64,000 nt of DNA from Lelliottia nimipressuralis (GCF_004115925.1 NZ_SDDX01000004.1:151812-215811); one strand, 5' to 3'. Positions 12,322 through 22,360 are shown, numbered from the stretch's first letter. Notes: a model not told the origin generated them from the letters alone. Made by a program: numbers and translations.

Positions 12322-12882
12322 ATGAGCAAACCCTTACAAAAGCCCACCATTCTGAATGTTGAAACCGTCGCCAAATCACGCCTGTTTACGGTGGAAAGTG
12401 TCGACCTGGAGTTCAGCAACGGCGTGCGTCGCGTATATGAACGTATGCGGCCCTCCACGCGCGAGGCGGTGATGATCATCCCCATTGTGGACGATCACCT
12501 GATCCTGATCCACGAATATGCGGTGGGCACAGAATCCTATGAGCTGGGTTTCTCGAAAGGGCTTATCGATCCCGGTGAAACCGTTTTTGAAGCGGCGAAT
12601 CGCGAGCTGAAAGAAGAAGTGGGTTTTGGCGCGAAAGATCTGACGTTTTTGAAAAAGCTGAGCATGGCGCCGTCCTATTTCTCCAGCAAAATGAATATCG
12701 TGCTGGCAGAAGATCTCTATCCGGAGAAGCTGGAAGGGGATGAGCCTGAGCCGCTGCCGCAGGTGCGCTGGCCACTGGCGCATCTGATGGATCTGCTGGA
12801 AGAACCCGATTTTAACGAAGCGCGTAACGTGAGTGCGCTGTTCCTGGTGAGGGAATGGCTGAAAGGACAGGGTCGGCTGTAG
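12322..12882 (+). CDS. nudE: NudE, ADP compounds hydrolase (Nudix)
   Basis: Hydrolyses ADP-ribose, NADH, Ap3A and related ADP compounds. It has 186 residues, exactly the E. coli length. The Nudix box is intact: GLIDPGETVFEAANRELKEE followed by VGFG. The start MSKPLQKPTILN was chosen over an upstream in-frame ATG at 12271 because it matches the family N-terminus. Confidence 0.96.
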   Translation: MSKPLQKPTILNVETVAKSRLFTVESVDLEFSNGVRRVYERMRPSTREAVMIIPIVDDHLILIHEYAVGTESYELGFSKGLIDPGETVFEAANRELKEEVGFGAKDLTFLKKLSMAPSYFSSKMNIVLAEDLYPEKLEGDEPEPLPQVRWPLAHLMDLLEEPDFNEARNVSALFLVREWLKGQGRL

Positions 12883-12893
12883 CGCTTAAAAAA

Positions 12894-12920
12894 CCGGGGG
12901 GTGTATTACCTTACCCGGCC
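12894..12920. repeat. REP-like element after nudE
   Basis: CCGGG (12894-12898) and CCCGG (12914-12918) flank a short loop in a stretch resembling the other GCCGGGT/ACCCGGC elements of this window. It sits in the convergent nudE/mrcA gap beside a stronger terminator. Confidence 0.45.
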
Positions 12921-12930
12921 TGGATTGTTA

Positions 12931-12958
12931 AAAACGGCAGCCTTAGGGCAGCCGTTTT
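12931..12958. terminator. Bidirectional terminator between nudE and mrcA
   Basis: AAAACGGC (12931-12938) pairs with GCCGTTTT (12951-12958); the stem continues inward past one mismatch. The A-tract and T-tract at its two ends let it serve both converging genes. Confidence 0.75.
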
Positions 12959-12970
12959 GCATTTTACTTC

Positions 12971-15523
12971 TTAGAACAACTCGTGCGTCTCGCCGTTATC
13001 GATAAGCTCGGTTCCCACCTCATGCACTGCCTGTGTGGTCGGCTGCGTGCCTTCGATGAAATACTCTGCCCGGCTGTTACCACCGTTCGCTAACTGACCG
13101 GTGCTGCGATCGATATTCACCGTCACGATACCTGGCGGAGGGGTAAGCGGCTGCTCCGGTACGCCCTCAAGAACCGCTTTCATGTAAGCGTCCCAGGCTG
13201 GCTGCGCACTCTTCGCTCCACCTTCGTAACCCGAAATCTGATCTTTAATCGCGCCGGATGCCGTTGTGCGGCCCAAATCGCGGCGGTGATCGTCAAAACC
13301 GATCCACACGGATGTCACCACGCCCGGGCCGTAACCCGAGAACCAGGCGTCTTTTGAGCTGTTGGTAGTCCCGGTTTTACCGCCGATGTCGTGGCGCTGC
13401 AAATCACGCCCCGCACGCCAGCCCGTACCCTGCCAGCCCGGTTCCCCAAAGATGTTGGTGTTCAGTGCGCTCTTGATCAGGAACGACAGCGGCGTGTTGA
13501 TCACGTGCGGTGCATACTCCTGCGCGCCGCTTTGGGCGACCAGCGCCTGGTTTGCCTGCTCAAGCTGCGGCTGCGGAACGACGGCGTTTTGCTGCTCCTG
13601 CGACTGAGCAACGTCTTCCATATCTTTGTTATCCAGCACGTTTGATTTTGGCGTATCGCCATAAATCACCGGAATATCGCACTCCGGGCAGGCGATTTTC
13701 GGTTTCGCCTCAAACAGCACGCCGCCCTGATCGTTTTCAATCTTGCTGATGAAATACGGGTCGACCAGGAAGCCGCCGTTAGCCATCACCGAGTAACCGC
13801 GTGCCACCTGCAATGGCGTAAAGGAGGCGGAGCCGAGAGCCAGCGATTCCGTATGCACAATATTTTGCGCCGGGAAGCCGAAGCGCTGCAGGTACTCTGC
13901 CGCGTAATCGACGCCCATTGCGCGCATCGCGCGAACCATCACCACGTTTTTGGACTGCCCCAGACCCTGGCGTAAACGGATAGGGCCAGAATATTCCGGC
14001 GGGGAGTTTTTCGGCTGCCAGTCGGAACCGGCACCCGCATCCCAGCGTGAAATCGGTACGTCGTTGAGAATACTCGCCAGCGTCAGACCTTTATCCATCG
14101 CCGCGGTGTACAGGAACGGTTTGATGTTCGAGCCGACCTGGCGCAGCGCCTGCGTCGCACGGTTAAATTTGCTCTGGTTGAAATCAAAGCCGCCAACCAG
14201 CGCCATCACGGCACCGTTTTGCGGATTGATCGACACCAGCGCGGAGTTCACGTCGGGAACCTGCGCCAGCCACCAGGCGTCGTTCACCTGACGCACCCAG
14301 ATTTGCTGTCCGGTTTGCACCGCATCGGTCACTTTACGCGGCGTCGGGCCTTGCGCTGTATCAGAGCGATACGGACGCGCCCAGCGGATACCGTCCATGC
14401 GCAGCGACACGGAGGTGCCGTCGGCCATCATCGCGGTGGCTTCCTGCGGATCGGCACTGGTGACCACAGCCGGTAACAGCGGCCCGTAGGTCGGCAGCGT
14501 TTTCAGGGAGTCGATGATTTTTTTGCTGTCCCATGCGCTTTCGCCCACTTTCCACAGCACGTTCGACGGGCCACGGTAGCCGTGGCGCATGTCGTAATCC
14601 ATCACGTTGTTACGCACCGCCTGCTGTGCCGCCTGCTGCACTTTGCGGGTGATGGTAGTGGTGATCCGGTAGCCATCTTCATACGCCTGCTCGCCGTAAC
14701 GGCTGACCATCTCCTGTCGAACCATTTCGGTCAGATAGGGGGCGGAGAAGGCGATTTCCGGCGCGTGATAGTTGGCGTCGATGGCGTCGTTGCGTGCCTG
14801 ATCGTACTCAGTCTGGCTGATGTAGCCTTCGCTCAGCATGCGCGACAACACCACGTTACGACGCGCAGTGGCGCGGTTGAGGGAGTAGAGCGGGTTGAAC
14901 GTTGACGGCGCTTTCGGCAGACCGGCAATGGTCGCCATCTCGCTTAAGGTCAGCTGATCGACAGGTTTACCGAAATAGACCTGCGCCGCCGCACCTACGC
15001 CATAGGCGCGATAGCCCAGATAGATCTTGTTGAGGTAAAGCTCAAGGATCTCGTCTTTGCTCAGCAGTTGCTCGATGCGAATGGCAAGGAACACCTCTTT
15101 GATCTTACGCGTCAGGGTTTTTTCCGGGCTCAGGAAGAAGTTACGCGCCAGCTGCTGCGTGATGGTACTCGCCCCCTGAGAGGCACGACCAGAGAACAGC
15201 GCGACGCTGGCGGCACGGAAAATCCCCACCGGATCGACGCCATGGTGTTCGTAAAAACGGCTGTCTTCCGTGGCGATAAAGGCTTTCACCATCACCGGCG
15301 GAATCTGGTTAAGGGTCAGCGGGATACGTCGTTTTTCGCCGTACTGGGCGATCAACTCGCCATCGGCGCTATAGACCTGCATTGGGATCTGGAGTCGCAC
15401 ATCACGCAGTGTGGCGACATCGGGTAGTTGCGGCTCAATATATTTGTACAAACCATAAATCGAGCCTGCTCCCAGCAGAATGCAACAGACTGCAAGGATC
15501 AATAAATACTTTACGAACTTCAC
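12971..15523 (-). CDS. mrcA: Penicillin-binding protein 1A
   Basis: Bifunctional class A PBP that polymerises and cross-links peptidoglycan. With the GTG start at 15523 (VKFVKYLLIL) it has 850 residues, equal to E. coli PBP1A; a GGGA lies 8 bases upstream. An alternative in-frame GTG at 15547 would add 8 residues. Domains: TM about 4-26; glycosyltransferase with EDSRFYEHHG and GASTITQQLARN; an OB-like insertion; transpeptidase with SNIK (in QVGSNIKPFLY), SKN and KTGTTN. All catalytic motifs are intact. It diverges from hofM, the usual arrangement. Confidence 0.96.
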   Translation of the reverse strand: MKFVKYLLILAVCCILLGAGSIYGLYKYIEPQLPDVATLRDVRLQIPMQVYSADGELIAQYGEKRRIPLTLNQIPPVMVKAFIATEDSRFYEHHGVDPVGIFRAASVALFSGRASQGASTITQQLARNFFLSPEKTLTRKIKEVFLAIRIEQLLSKDEILELYLNKIYLGYRAYGVGAAAQVYFGKPVDQLTLSEMATIAGLPKAPSTFNPLYSLNRATARRNVVLSRMLSEGYISQTEYDQARNDAIDANYHAPEIAFSAPYLTEMVRQEMVSRYGEQAYEDGYRITTTITRKVQQAAQQAVRNNVMDYDMRHGYRGPSNVLWKVGESAWDSKKIIDSLKTLPTYGPLLPAVVTSADPQEATAMMADGTSVSLRMDGIRWARPYRSDTAQGPTPRKVTDAVQTGQQIWVRQVNDAWWLAQVPDVNSALVSINPQNGAVMALVGGFDFNQSKFNRATQALRQVGSNIKPFLYTAAMDKGLTLASILNDVPISRWDAGAGSDWQPKNSPPEYSGPIRLRQGLGQSKNVVMVRAMRAMGVDYAAEYLQRFGFPAQNIVHTESLALGSASFTPLQVARGYSVMANGGFLVDPYFISKIENDQGGVLFEAKPKIACPECDIPVIYGDTPKSNVLDNKDMEDVAQSQEQQNAVVPQPQLEQANQALVAQSGAQEYAPHVINTPLSFLIKSALNTNIFGEPGWQGTGWRAGRDLQRHDIGGKTGTTNSSKDAWFSGYGPGVVTSVWIGFDDHRRDLGRTTASGAIKDQISGYEGGAKSAQPAWDAYMKAVLEGVPEQPLTPPPGIVTVNIDRSTGQLANGGNSRAEYFIEGTQPTTQAVHEVGTELIDNGETHELF

Positions 15524-15642
15524 TGGAGATTTCCCATTTAGTTTCACTTGGGCAGTTTCTAAACAATCGCGCGGTAGTATAAAGGCAAGCCTGAAGCATT
15601 GATAGAGCCGTCACCTGACGGGCGATAAGGAGATCGTGAAGT

Positions 15643-16425
15643 ATGGCTTTCAAAACGTGGCGAACAGGTTTTCATCTTCATCAAGATAGCGTTCTGGCTG
15701 TCTCAGTCACCCAGGAGCGCACCGGGTGGTGTCTGCGCCGCTGGTGGCATATCCCGCTACCGGCGGGAATTATCCGCGATGGGAAAATTATCCAGCCGGA
15801 ACAACTGGTTGCGGCGCTGAGGGACTGGAGTCAGGCACTGCCCCATCACCACCGCCTGTTTATCGCATTTCCGGCCGCCCGCACGCTGCAAAAGACGCTG
15901 CCTGCTCCGGCGCTGACGTTACGCGACAGTGAACAGGCGTCGTGGATTGCCTCAGCGATCTCCCGTGAACTGGAAATGCCGCCAGAAGCGCTGTGCTTTG
16001 ACTATACGCAAGACACCTTTAGCCGTGCCTTTCACGTCACAGCCGCACAAAACCAGGAGGTGGCGGCGCTGTTAACGCTCGGGGAGTCGTTGCGTCTGCA
16101 TGTGGCGGCGATCACGCCCGACGCTGCGGCGCTGGCGAATCTCCTGCCGCTTCTTGACCCTCCCGCGCAATGCGTGGCGTGGTGCGACGGCCAGCACTGG
16201 CTATGGTCGATGCGTCACCAGTGGGGGCGAAAACGCGCGGATGAGGCGAAAGATGTGGCCGAGCTGGCGGCCCTGTTAGCGCTCAGCCCTGAGGATATCG
16301 CGCTCTTCGACGCCGCAGCGCGTGATCCTTTTAGCCTGCTGGCGCGTTCTCAGCCGCCGCTGCCTGAATGTGGCGCGGAATTTACCGTTGCTCTGGCCCT
16401 CGCGATGGGAGAACTCTTCGAGTGA
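15643..16425 (+). CDS. hofM: HofM, PilM-like DNA uptake/pilus assembly protein
   Basis: Actin-like PilM homologue expected on the cytoplasmic face of a type IV pilus or DNA-uptake alignment complex; in E. coli the hof genes are needed to use DNA as a nutrient. It has 260 residues, close to E. coli HofM. It is divergently oriented to mrcA, preceded by AAGGAG, and overlaps hofN by 4 bases (GTGA). Sequence conservation is modest, as is normal in this operon. Confidence 0.9.
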   Translation: MAFKTWRTGFHLHQDSVLAVSVTQERTGWCLRRWWHIPLPAGIIRDGKIIQPEQLVAALRDWSQALPHHHRLFIAFPAARTLQKTLPAPALTLRDSEQASWIASAISRELEMPPEALCFDYTQDTFSRAFHVTAAQNQEVAALLTLGESLRLHVAAITPDAAALANLLPLLDPPAQCVAWCDGQHWLWSMRHQWGRKRADEAKDVAELAALLALSPEDIALFDAAARDPFSLLARSQPPLPECGAEFTVALALAMGELFE

Positions 16426-16940
16426 CAACGACTAACTTTTTGCCGTGGCGCCATCAAAAACAGCAAGCCTGCTGGCGTTTTTGGGTATGGCTTTTTGCAG
16501 GCTCCGGTCTGGTTTCTCTTGCCGTGATGATAAACCTGCGAACTGGCGATGGGCTTAAGGTGCGGGCGCTGGAGGCGCATCTGGCGGGTGAGCGCGTGAT
16601 TCAACAAAAGCTGCACGCCCACCGCGCGCAGTGGCAGGCGCTGCAGAAAGCGCACCCGCAAACCCTGCAAACTGGAGTACAGCGCGCGAAAACACAGGCC
16701 TGGCAATCATCGTTGGTTTCACTGGCGTCAGCGATGCCGGAGCAGGCGTGGCTGACACAGCTTCAGTACCAGAAGCCTCGGCTAATGTTGACGGGGTTTG
16801 CCGCGACACCCGTCGCCCTTTCTGCACTGGCGGCGTCGCTCAGGCAACTGCCGGGTTTTATTCTCGGGCCTGCGGGTGAAATGCAGCAGGACACTGAGGG
16901 ACGCTGGACGTTCAGTTTTACCCTCACGAGCCAGGGGTGA
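16422..16940 (+). CDS. hofN: HofN, PilN-like protein
   Basis: Bitopic inner-membrane PilN-like protein of the DNA-uptake machinery. It has 172 residues from the GTG at 16422, overlapping the hofM stop. It begins VTTTNFLPWRHQKQQ, the NFLPWR motif being typical of PilN, followed by one TM helix (about 20-40) and a periplasmic part with coiled-coil character. A longer reading from 16368 lies inside hofM and was not used. Confidence 0.88.
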   Translation: MTTTNFLPWRHQKQQACWRFWVWLFAGSGLVSLAVMINLRTGDGLKVRALEAHLAGERVIQQKLHAHRAQWQALQKAHPQTLQTGVQRAKTQAWQSSLVSLASAMPEQAWLTQLQYQKPRLMLTGFAATPVALSALAASLRQLPGFILGPAGEMQQDTEGRWTFSFTLTSQG

Positions 16941-16943
16941 ACC

Positions 16944-17405
16944 GTGCGCCTCTTTTATGAACGCTGGTATGGGTTTCTACCGCGCACGCGCCTGTTCTGC
17001 TGGAGCCTTTTTACAGTTGCTGTTCTGCTGGGTGCCTGGCTGCTGTTGGCGCGTCCGGTCATTCAGCAGCTCTCGCAGCTTGAGGTAAAGCGAAGTCAGG
17101 CTGGCGCAGAGCGCGCTGAATTATGGTTGAGTGAAGCGCAGCCACATCCGGTTTTGGCTGCGCCTGTGATCCCCGCGTCGCTGCCGTTTTCTCCACTGGA
17201 TTTTCAAACCGACGGCGTGCGGCTGGTGCGCTGGCTGCCTGGTGCGAACGGAGGTGAATTAACGCTGAAAGTAGACTGGGCGCAGATTCCGGCCTTGTTT
17301 GAGCGGCTCGCGCAGCGTGGGATGGCCGTGAGTGGGTTTTCCGTCAAGCCGGAGGAGACGCGGTTACAGCTGGTTTTGCAGGTGGAGAACACCGATGCGA
17401 ACTGA
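16944..17405 (+). CDS. hofO: HofO, PilO-like protein
   Basis: PilO-like partner of HofN. It has 153 residues from a GTG start 3 bases after the hofN stop: a short cytoplasmic part, one TM helix (about 18-38, FCWSLFTVAVLLGAWLLL) and a periplasmic ferredoxin-like domain. The 3-prime end overlaps hofP by 11 bases. Weakly conserved; the call rests on operon position and architecture. Confidence 0.85.
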   Translation: MRLFYERWYGFLPRTRLFCWSLFTVAVLLGAWLLLARPVIQQLSQLEVKRSQAGAERAELWLSEAQPHPVLAAPVIPASLPFSPLDFQTDGVRLVRWLPGANGGELTLKVDWAQIPALFERLAQRGMAVSGFSVKPEETRLQLVLQVENTDAN

Positions 17406-17799
17406 GCTGCGCTGTCTGATTTTGTGTTCACTGGCACTGCTCACCGGCATGCGTGACCCCTTCCGCCCGCCGGACGATCGCTGTGCCACAGGGACATTAG
17501 CGCGCTGGCGCTATCAGGGGATGATCCAGAGCGGAAGTGCTGTGGGTATCGTCAAGGATGAGCAGGAGCGCTGGCATCGCATACGGCAGGGCGAACGACT
17601 GCCAGCGGGCTGGCAGGTGCTGACATTCAATGAAACGGAAATGGTCGTCGGGCTTGGCGAGGGATGCGAGCCGAAAGCGTGGCGATGGCAACGAGAGGGA
17701 ACGAAGAATGAAACGACTCAGGAGAATCATCCTGCTGATGATGCTCAGCATGCCGACATGGGCCGCAGTGCCAAAACCCGTCACTCTGGCGGTGGATGA
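17395..17799 (+). CDS. hofP: HofP, PilP-like protein
   Basis: PilP-like component linking the inner-membrane complex to the secretin. It has 134 residues, the E. coli length, from the ATG at 17395: hydrophobic N-terminus (LRCLILCSLALLTG), then MRDPFRPPDD, typical of PilP, and a small beta domain (YQGMIQSGSAVGIVKDEQERWHRI). The last 92 bases overlap hofQ in another frame, so the hydrophilic C-terminus from about residue 105 is dictated by the overlap. Confidence 0.83.
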   Translation: MRTELRCLILCSLALLTGMRDPFRPPDDRCATGTLARWRYQGMIQSGSAVGIVKDEQERWHRIRQGERLPAGWQVLTFNETEMVVGLGEGCEPKAWRWQREGTKNETTQENHPADDAQHADMGRSAKTRHSGGG

Positions 17800-18949
17800 T
17801 GTACCCGTGGTGCAGATTTTACAGTCACTGGTGGAGCTTGAGGGCCGCAATCTGATTGTTGCACCGGACGTAAAAGGCGCGCTTTCGCTGCATCTCACCC
17901 ATGTGCCGTGGCGGCAGGCGCTGCACATCGTCGTGACCAGCGCCGGACTGGTTTTGCGCGAAGAGGGCGGCATTTTCTATGTCAACACCGCCGCAGGGCA
18001 ACGTGAGCAGCAGACGCGAAAAGAGGAGGAGCTGGCGCAGCAGAAACTGAATGTGCCGCTCTCCTCGCGCGCGCTCTCTTTAGCCTACGCGGATGTCACC
18101 GAGCTGCAAAAAGCGGCGGAAAAACAGCTCAGCCCCAAGGGCAGCCTCTCCGTGGATAAACGCACCAACCGCCTGCTGGTGCGGGATATCCCCGTAGTAC
18201 TCGATTCTCTGGAGCACTGGGTCGAACAGATGGACCTGCCCGTGGCGCAGGTGGAACTCGCCGCCCATATCGTCACCATCAATGAAAAAAGCCTGCGTGA
18301 ACTGGGGGTGAAGTGGAATCTGGCGGAGGCGCAGAGTGCCGGTTCACCGGGGCAAGTCACCACGCTGGGTGCTGATTTGTCAGTGGCGAGTGCCACAACG
18401 CACGTCGGATTTAATATTGGACGGATCGACGGCAGGCTGTTGGATCTGGAGCTGTCGGCACTGGAGCAAAAGCAGCAGCTGGAGATCATCGCCAGCCCAC
18501 GGCTATTGGCGTCGCATATGCAGCCTGCCAGTATCAAACAGGGCAGTGAAATTCCGTATCAGGTGTCCAGCGGTGAGAGCGGGGCGACATCGGTGGAGTT
18601 CAAAGAGGCGGTGCTGGGGATGGAAGTGACGCCCGTGGTGCTTCCAAATGGCCGCGTGCGATTAAAGTTACACATTAGCGAAAATATGCCTGGCCAGGTT
18701 TTACAGCAGGCCGATGGCGAAACCCTGGCGATTGATAAACAGGAAATCGAAACGCAGGTGGAAGTAAAAAGCGGTGAAACACTCGCGCTGGGGGGAATTT
18801 TCTCGCAAAAGAATAAAACGGGCAGTGACAGTATTCCTGGTCTCGGTGGGCTTCCCTGGGTGGGGCAACTCTTTCGCCACGATGGCAAGGATAACGAGCG
18901 GCGCGAGCTGGTGGTCTTCATCACACCGCGTCTGATTAGTATTCAATAA
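17708..18949 (+). CDS. hofQ: HofQ, outer-membrane secretin for DNA uptake
   Basis: PilQ/ComE-type secretin forming the outer-membrane pore. It has 413 residues: signal peptide about 1-19 (cleavage near TWA), an N-terminal STN/AMIN-like part (VTLAVDDVPVVQILQSLVELEG), an N1 domain with VDKRTNRLLVRD, and the secretin domain with EIPYQVSSGESGATSVEFKE, LALGGIFS and the end ERRELVVFITPRL. Start MKRLRRIILL was chosen for its signal peptide. No defect seen; the whole hofMNOPQ set looks intact. Confidence 0.93.
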   Translation: MKRLRRIILLMMLSMPTWAAVPKPVTLAVDDVPVVQILQSLVELEGRNLIVAPDVKGALSLHLTHVPWRQALHIVVTSAGLVLREEGGIFYVNTAAGQREQQTRKEEELAQQKLNVPLSSRALSLAYADVTELQKAAEKQLSPKGSLSVDKRTNRLLVRDIPVVLDSLEHWVEQMDLPVAQVELAAHIVTINEKSLRELGVKWNLAEAQSAGSPGQVTTLGADLSVASATTHVGFNIGRIDGRLLDLELSALEQKQQLEIIASPRLLASHMQPASIKQGSEIPYQVSSGESGATSVEFKEAVLGMEVTPVVLPNGRVRLKLHISENMPGQVLQQADGETLAIDKQEIETQVEVKSGETLALGGIFSQKNKTGSDSIPGLGGLPWVGQLFRHDGKDNERRELVVFITPRLISIQ

Positions 18950-19246
18950 TGGAAACGATCCCCGCGAGGATTTTGCAGCCAGTTTGTTGCAGATGTTTGA
19001 CGTGGGGCATGAATTAGCATACAAGGAGTACCGATTTGAGTTTCAGCTTCTCCTAATCTTACCTCTTGTTGCTTTAAGCATCTGGCGTGGTGATTTAATC
19101 AGTTGCCAAACAAGCAGGACTACTGAGATAATTTTTAGTCTGACTCTCGCACTATCGCATATGAGGTTTCAGTTCATGTCCTGCTACGCTGAGTGTCTGC
19201 GAAGCGGGGATTACCATTAACGAATAGTCTTAGTAGTACCGAAAAA
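18950..19246. other. Intergenic region hofQ-aroK
   Basis: About 300 bases of mixed composition upstream of aroK, with no convincing gene. It should hold the aroKB promoter, known in E. coli to lie well upstream. No sharp terminator after hofQ was recognised. Confidence 0.5.
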
Positions 19247-19768
19247 ATGGCAGAGAAACGCAATATCTTTCTGGTTGGGCCTATGGGTGCCGGCAAAAGC
19301 ACTATTGGGCGCCAGTTGGCTCAACAACTCAATATGGAATTTTACGATTCTGATCAAGAGATTGAGAAACGAACCGGAGCTGATGTGGGCTGGGTCTTCG
19401 ATGTAGAAGGCGAAGAAGGTTTCCGTGACCGTGAAGAAAAAGTTATCAATGAACTTACGGAAAAACAGGGCATCGTGCTGGCAACGGGCGGTGGTTCTGT
19501 AAAATCTCGCGAAACTCGTAACCGTCTCTCCGCCCGCGGCGTTGTGGTCTATCTTGAGACGACCATCGAAAAACAGCTGGCACGGACGCAGCGCGATAAA
19601 AAGCGCCCGTTACTGCAAGTTGAAACGCCTCCACGTGAAGTTCTGGAAGCATTGGCCGGTGAGCGCAATCCACTGTACGAAGAGATTGCTGATGTAACCA
19701 TTCGTACCGACGATCAGAGCGCTAAAGTGGTTGCAAACCAGATTATTCATATGCTGGAAAGCAACTGA
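19247..19768 (+). CDS. aroK: Shikimate kinase I
   Basis: Phosphorylates shikimate with ATP in the chorismate pathway. It has 173 residues, nearly identical to E. coli AroK: P-loop GPMGAGKST (11-19), the shikimate-binding D in [14 protein letters not shown] and the GGGSV motif, lid [11 protein letters not shown]. The start MAEKRNIF gives the family length; an upstream in-frame ATG at 19193 was rejected. First gene of the aroKB-damX-dam-rpe-gph-trpS superoperon. Confidence 0.98.
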   Translation: MAEKRNIFLVGPMGAGKSTIGRQLAQQLNMEFYDSDQEIEKRTGADVGWVFDVEGEEGFRDREEKVINELTEKQGIVLATGGGSVKSRETRNRLSARGVVVYLETTIEKQLARTQRDKKRPLLQVETPPREVLEALAGERNPLYEEIADVTIRTDDQSAKVVANQIIHMLESN

Positions 19769-19825
19769 TTCTGGCTTTATATACACTCGCCCACGGGTAT
19801 AAGCATTTAAGGTGGATGTCGCGTC

Positions 19826-20914
19826 ATGGAGAGGATTACAGTTACTCTCGGGGAACGTAGTTACCCTATCACCATCGCGGCTGGCTTGTTTAACGATCCA
19901 GCTTCCTTCTTACCACTGAAAGCGGGTGATCAGGCAATGCTGGTCACCAACGAGACTCTGGCTCCGCTTTATCTCGACAAGATTCGTCATCTGCTGGAAC
20001 AGGCAGGCGTGAAGGTCGACAGTGTGATTCTGCCTGATGGCGAGCAGTATAAAAGCCTGGCGGTACTCGATACCGTCTTCACCGCATTACTGCAAAAACC
20101 GCATGGTCGCGATACGACACTACTTGCCCTGGGCGGTGGTGTTGTTGGCGATCTGACGGGGTTTGCTGCGGCAAGTTATCAACGTGGTGTTCGTTTTATT
20201 CAAATTCCTACCACGTTACTCTCGCAAGTCGACTCCTCAGTTGGCGGCAAAACGGCCGTCAATCATCCGCTTGGCAAAAACATGATTGGCGCGTTCTACC
20301 AGCCTGCTTCGGTGGTGGTGGATCTCGACTGTCTGAAAACTCTGCCTAAACGCGAACTGGCGTCAGGCCTTGCTGAAGTGATCAAATACGGCATTATTCT
20401 TGACGGTGAGTTCTTCACCTGGCTGGAAGAGAACATGGATGCGCTGCTTAACCTTGACGGTCAAGCGCTGGCGTATTGCATCCGCCGTTGTTGTGAGCTG
20501 AAAGCAGAAGTCGTTGCAGCGGACGAGCGGGAAACCGGCTTACGTGCTTTACTGAATCTGGGGCATACGTACGGTCACGCGATTGAAGCCGAAATGGGCT
20601 ACGGTAACTGGCTTCATGGTGAAGCGGTTGCTGCAGGCATGGTAATGGCTGCTCGCACCTCCGAACGTCTGGGTCAGTTCACGAAAGAAGAGACTCAACG
20701 CATCATCACGCTGCTGGAGCGCGCGGATTTACCGGTGACGGGACCACGCGAGATGTCTTCGCAAGCGTATTTACCCCACATGATGCGTGATAAAAAAGTA
20801 TTGGCTGGCGAGATGCGTTTAGTCCTCCCGCTGGCAATAGGGAAGAGTGAAGTGCGCGGCGGAGTGTCGCACGAAGTGGTTCTTGGCGCGATTGCTGATT
20901 GCCAGCAGGCGTAA
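19826..20914 (+). CDS. aroB: 3-dehydroquinate synthase
   Basis: NAD- and divalent-metal-dependent cyclisation of DAHP to 3-dehydroquinate, the second chorismate pathway step. It has 362 residues. Visible motifs: [14 protein letters not shown] (nucleotide site), [11 protein letters not shown], the metal ligand region [30 protein letters not shown]. It follows aroK by 57 bases. Confidence 0.98.
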   Translation: MERITVTLGERSYPITIAAGLFNDPASFLPLKAGDQAMLVTNETLAPLYLDKIRHLLEQAGVKVDSVILPDGEQYKSLAVLDTVFTALLQKPHGRDTTLLALGGGVVGDLTGFAAASYQRGVRFIQIPTTLLSQVDSSVGGKTAVNHPLGKNMIGAFYQPASVVVDLDCLKTLPKRELASGLAEVIKYGIILDGEFFTWLEENMDALLNLDGQALAYCIRRCCELKAEVVAADERETGLRALLNLGHTYGHAIEAEMGYGNWLHGEAVAAGMVMAARTSERLGQFTKEETQRIITLLERADLPVTGPREMSSQAYLPHMMRDKKVLAGEMRLVLPLAIGKSEVRGGVSHEVVLGAIADCQQA

Positions 20915-21006
20915 CAACTAGAAAGGTCTGGCTACTGTTAAAGGTGGCTATTTAGATTCAGGTGCAATGCAACGTCGTAAGCATGAGCCTTTGAGTGGGG
21001 TGTTAA

Positions 21007-22293
21007 ATGGATGAATTCAAACCAGAAGACGAGCTGAAACCCGATCCCAGCGATCGTCGTACTGGTCGTTCTCGTCAATCTTCAGAACGTGATAACGAGC
21101 CGCAAATCAACTTTGACGATGTTGATTTGGATGCAGACGATCGTCGTCCGTCACGCAGCCGCAATGCGCGTGATGAGCGAGAAGAAGAAGAGGGTTATGA
21201 GTCCGAAGAAGATTCAATGGACGAAGAGCCTGTAGAGCGTCGCCCACGCAAACGTAAAGCGGCAGCCAAAAAACCGGCTTCCCGCCAGTACATCATGATG
21301 GGCCTTGGCGTGTTTGTCCTGCTGCTGCTGATTATCGGCATCGGCTCCGCGCTGAAAGCACCGTCAACGGATTCCACTGAGCAGACGCCTTCTGCCGAAA
21401 AGAGCATTAATCTTTCGGGGAATGACACTGCCGATCAGGCCAATGGTGCGCAGCCTGCGCCTGGCACAACATCTGCTGAGCAGACTGCAACTGCAAATGC
21501 GACGCAGGATGTTTCTCTGCCGCCTGTCTCCTCAACGCCAACTCAGGGTCAAACGCCTGCTACGCCAGAAGGCCAGCAGCGTGTAGAAGTTCAGGGCGAT
21601 CTGAATAACGCACTGACCCAACCGCAGAGTCAGGATCAGGTGAACAACGTAGTGGCTAACTCTACGCTGCCAACCGAGCCTGCGACGGTAGCACCGATTC
21701 GTGGTGGCGCGGCTCAACCGCAAACCGCAGCAACGGAAACCAAACCGCGTCAGACTCAGACCCAGGCTGCGCCTCGACCAGAGCGCAAACAGGCTGTCAT
21801 TGAGCCGAAGCGTGAAACCAAACCGCAGACGGTTGCGAAAGCGCCAGAAGCGAAACCTGTTGCACAGCCTAAGCAGACCGAAACCGCAGCTGTGAAAGCG
21901 CCTGCTGCGACAACGACTGCACCGAAGGCCACGACCTCAACGCCAGCAGCCACGCCTGCGCCAGCCGCGACGGCAACGGCCAGCGCTGCAGCCACGGGTA
22001 AATCTACGGGCAACGTGGGTTCGCTGAAATCAGCGCCTTCCAGCAACTACACGCTTCAGTTGAGCAGCTCTTCCAGCTACGACAATCTGAACGGCTGGGC
22101 GAAGAAATCGAATCTGAAAAACTATGTGGTTTATCAGACGACCCGCAACGGACAACCCTGGTATGTGCTGGTGAGCGGTGTGTACGCGTCTAAAGACGAA
22201 GCGAAACGCGCAGTCTCCGCGTTACCTGCGGATGTTCAGGCGAAAAACCCGTGGGCGAAACCGATTCATCAGGTTCAGGCTGATTTGAAGTAA
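21007..22293 (+). CDS. damX: DamX, SPOR-domain cell division protein
   Basis: Bitopic inner-membrane protein that localises to the septal ring. It has 428 residues: an acidic/basic cytoplasmic region (1-95), one TM helix (about 97-115, [20 protein letters not shown]), a long Ala/Pro/Thr/Gln/Lys-rich periplasmic linker (about 116-340) and a C-terminal SPOR domain (about 343-420, [21 protein letters not shown]) that binds denuded glycan. The low-complexity linker is where length varies between relatives. Confidence 0.96.
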   Translation: MDEFKPEDELKPDPSDRRTGRSRQSSERDNEPQINFDDVDLDADDRRPSRSRNARDEREEEEGYESEEDSMDEEPVERRPRKRKAAAKKPASRQYIMMGLGVFVLLLLIIGIGSALKAPSTDSTEQTPSAEKSINLSGNDTADQANGAQPAPGTTSAEQTATANATQDVSLPPVSSTPTQGQTPATPEGQQRVEVQGDLNNALTQPQSQDQVNNVVANSTLPTEPATVAPIRGGAAQPQTAATETKPRQTQTQAAPRPERKQAVIEPKRETKPQTVAKAPEAKPVAQPKQTETAAVKAPAATTTAPKATTSTPAATPAPAATATASAAATGKSTGNVGSLKSAPSSNYTLQLSSSSSYDNLNGWAKKSNLKNYVVYQTTRNGQPWYVLVSGVYASKDEAKRAVSALPADVQAKNPWAKPIHQVQADLK

Positions 22294-22360
22294 TGGTTAA
22301 AGCGCAGGATGCTGTCGGAGCTTTTTCCACAGCCGGAGAAGGTGTAATTAGTTAGTCAGC

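Noticed and set aside
15521..15547. Longer mrcA start at GTG 15547
   Set aside because: Adds eight residues not found in PBP1A relatives; the internal GTG has a better-placed ribosome-binding site and gives 850 residues.
15524..15642. CRP-S/Sxy site before hofM
   Set aside because: No sequence with both TGCGA and TCGCA half-sites at 6-base spacing was found.
18984..19220. Possible 78-residue gene between hofQ and aroK
   Set aside because: Atypical codon use, no ribosome-binding site and no recognisable family; this is the aroK promoter region.
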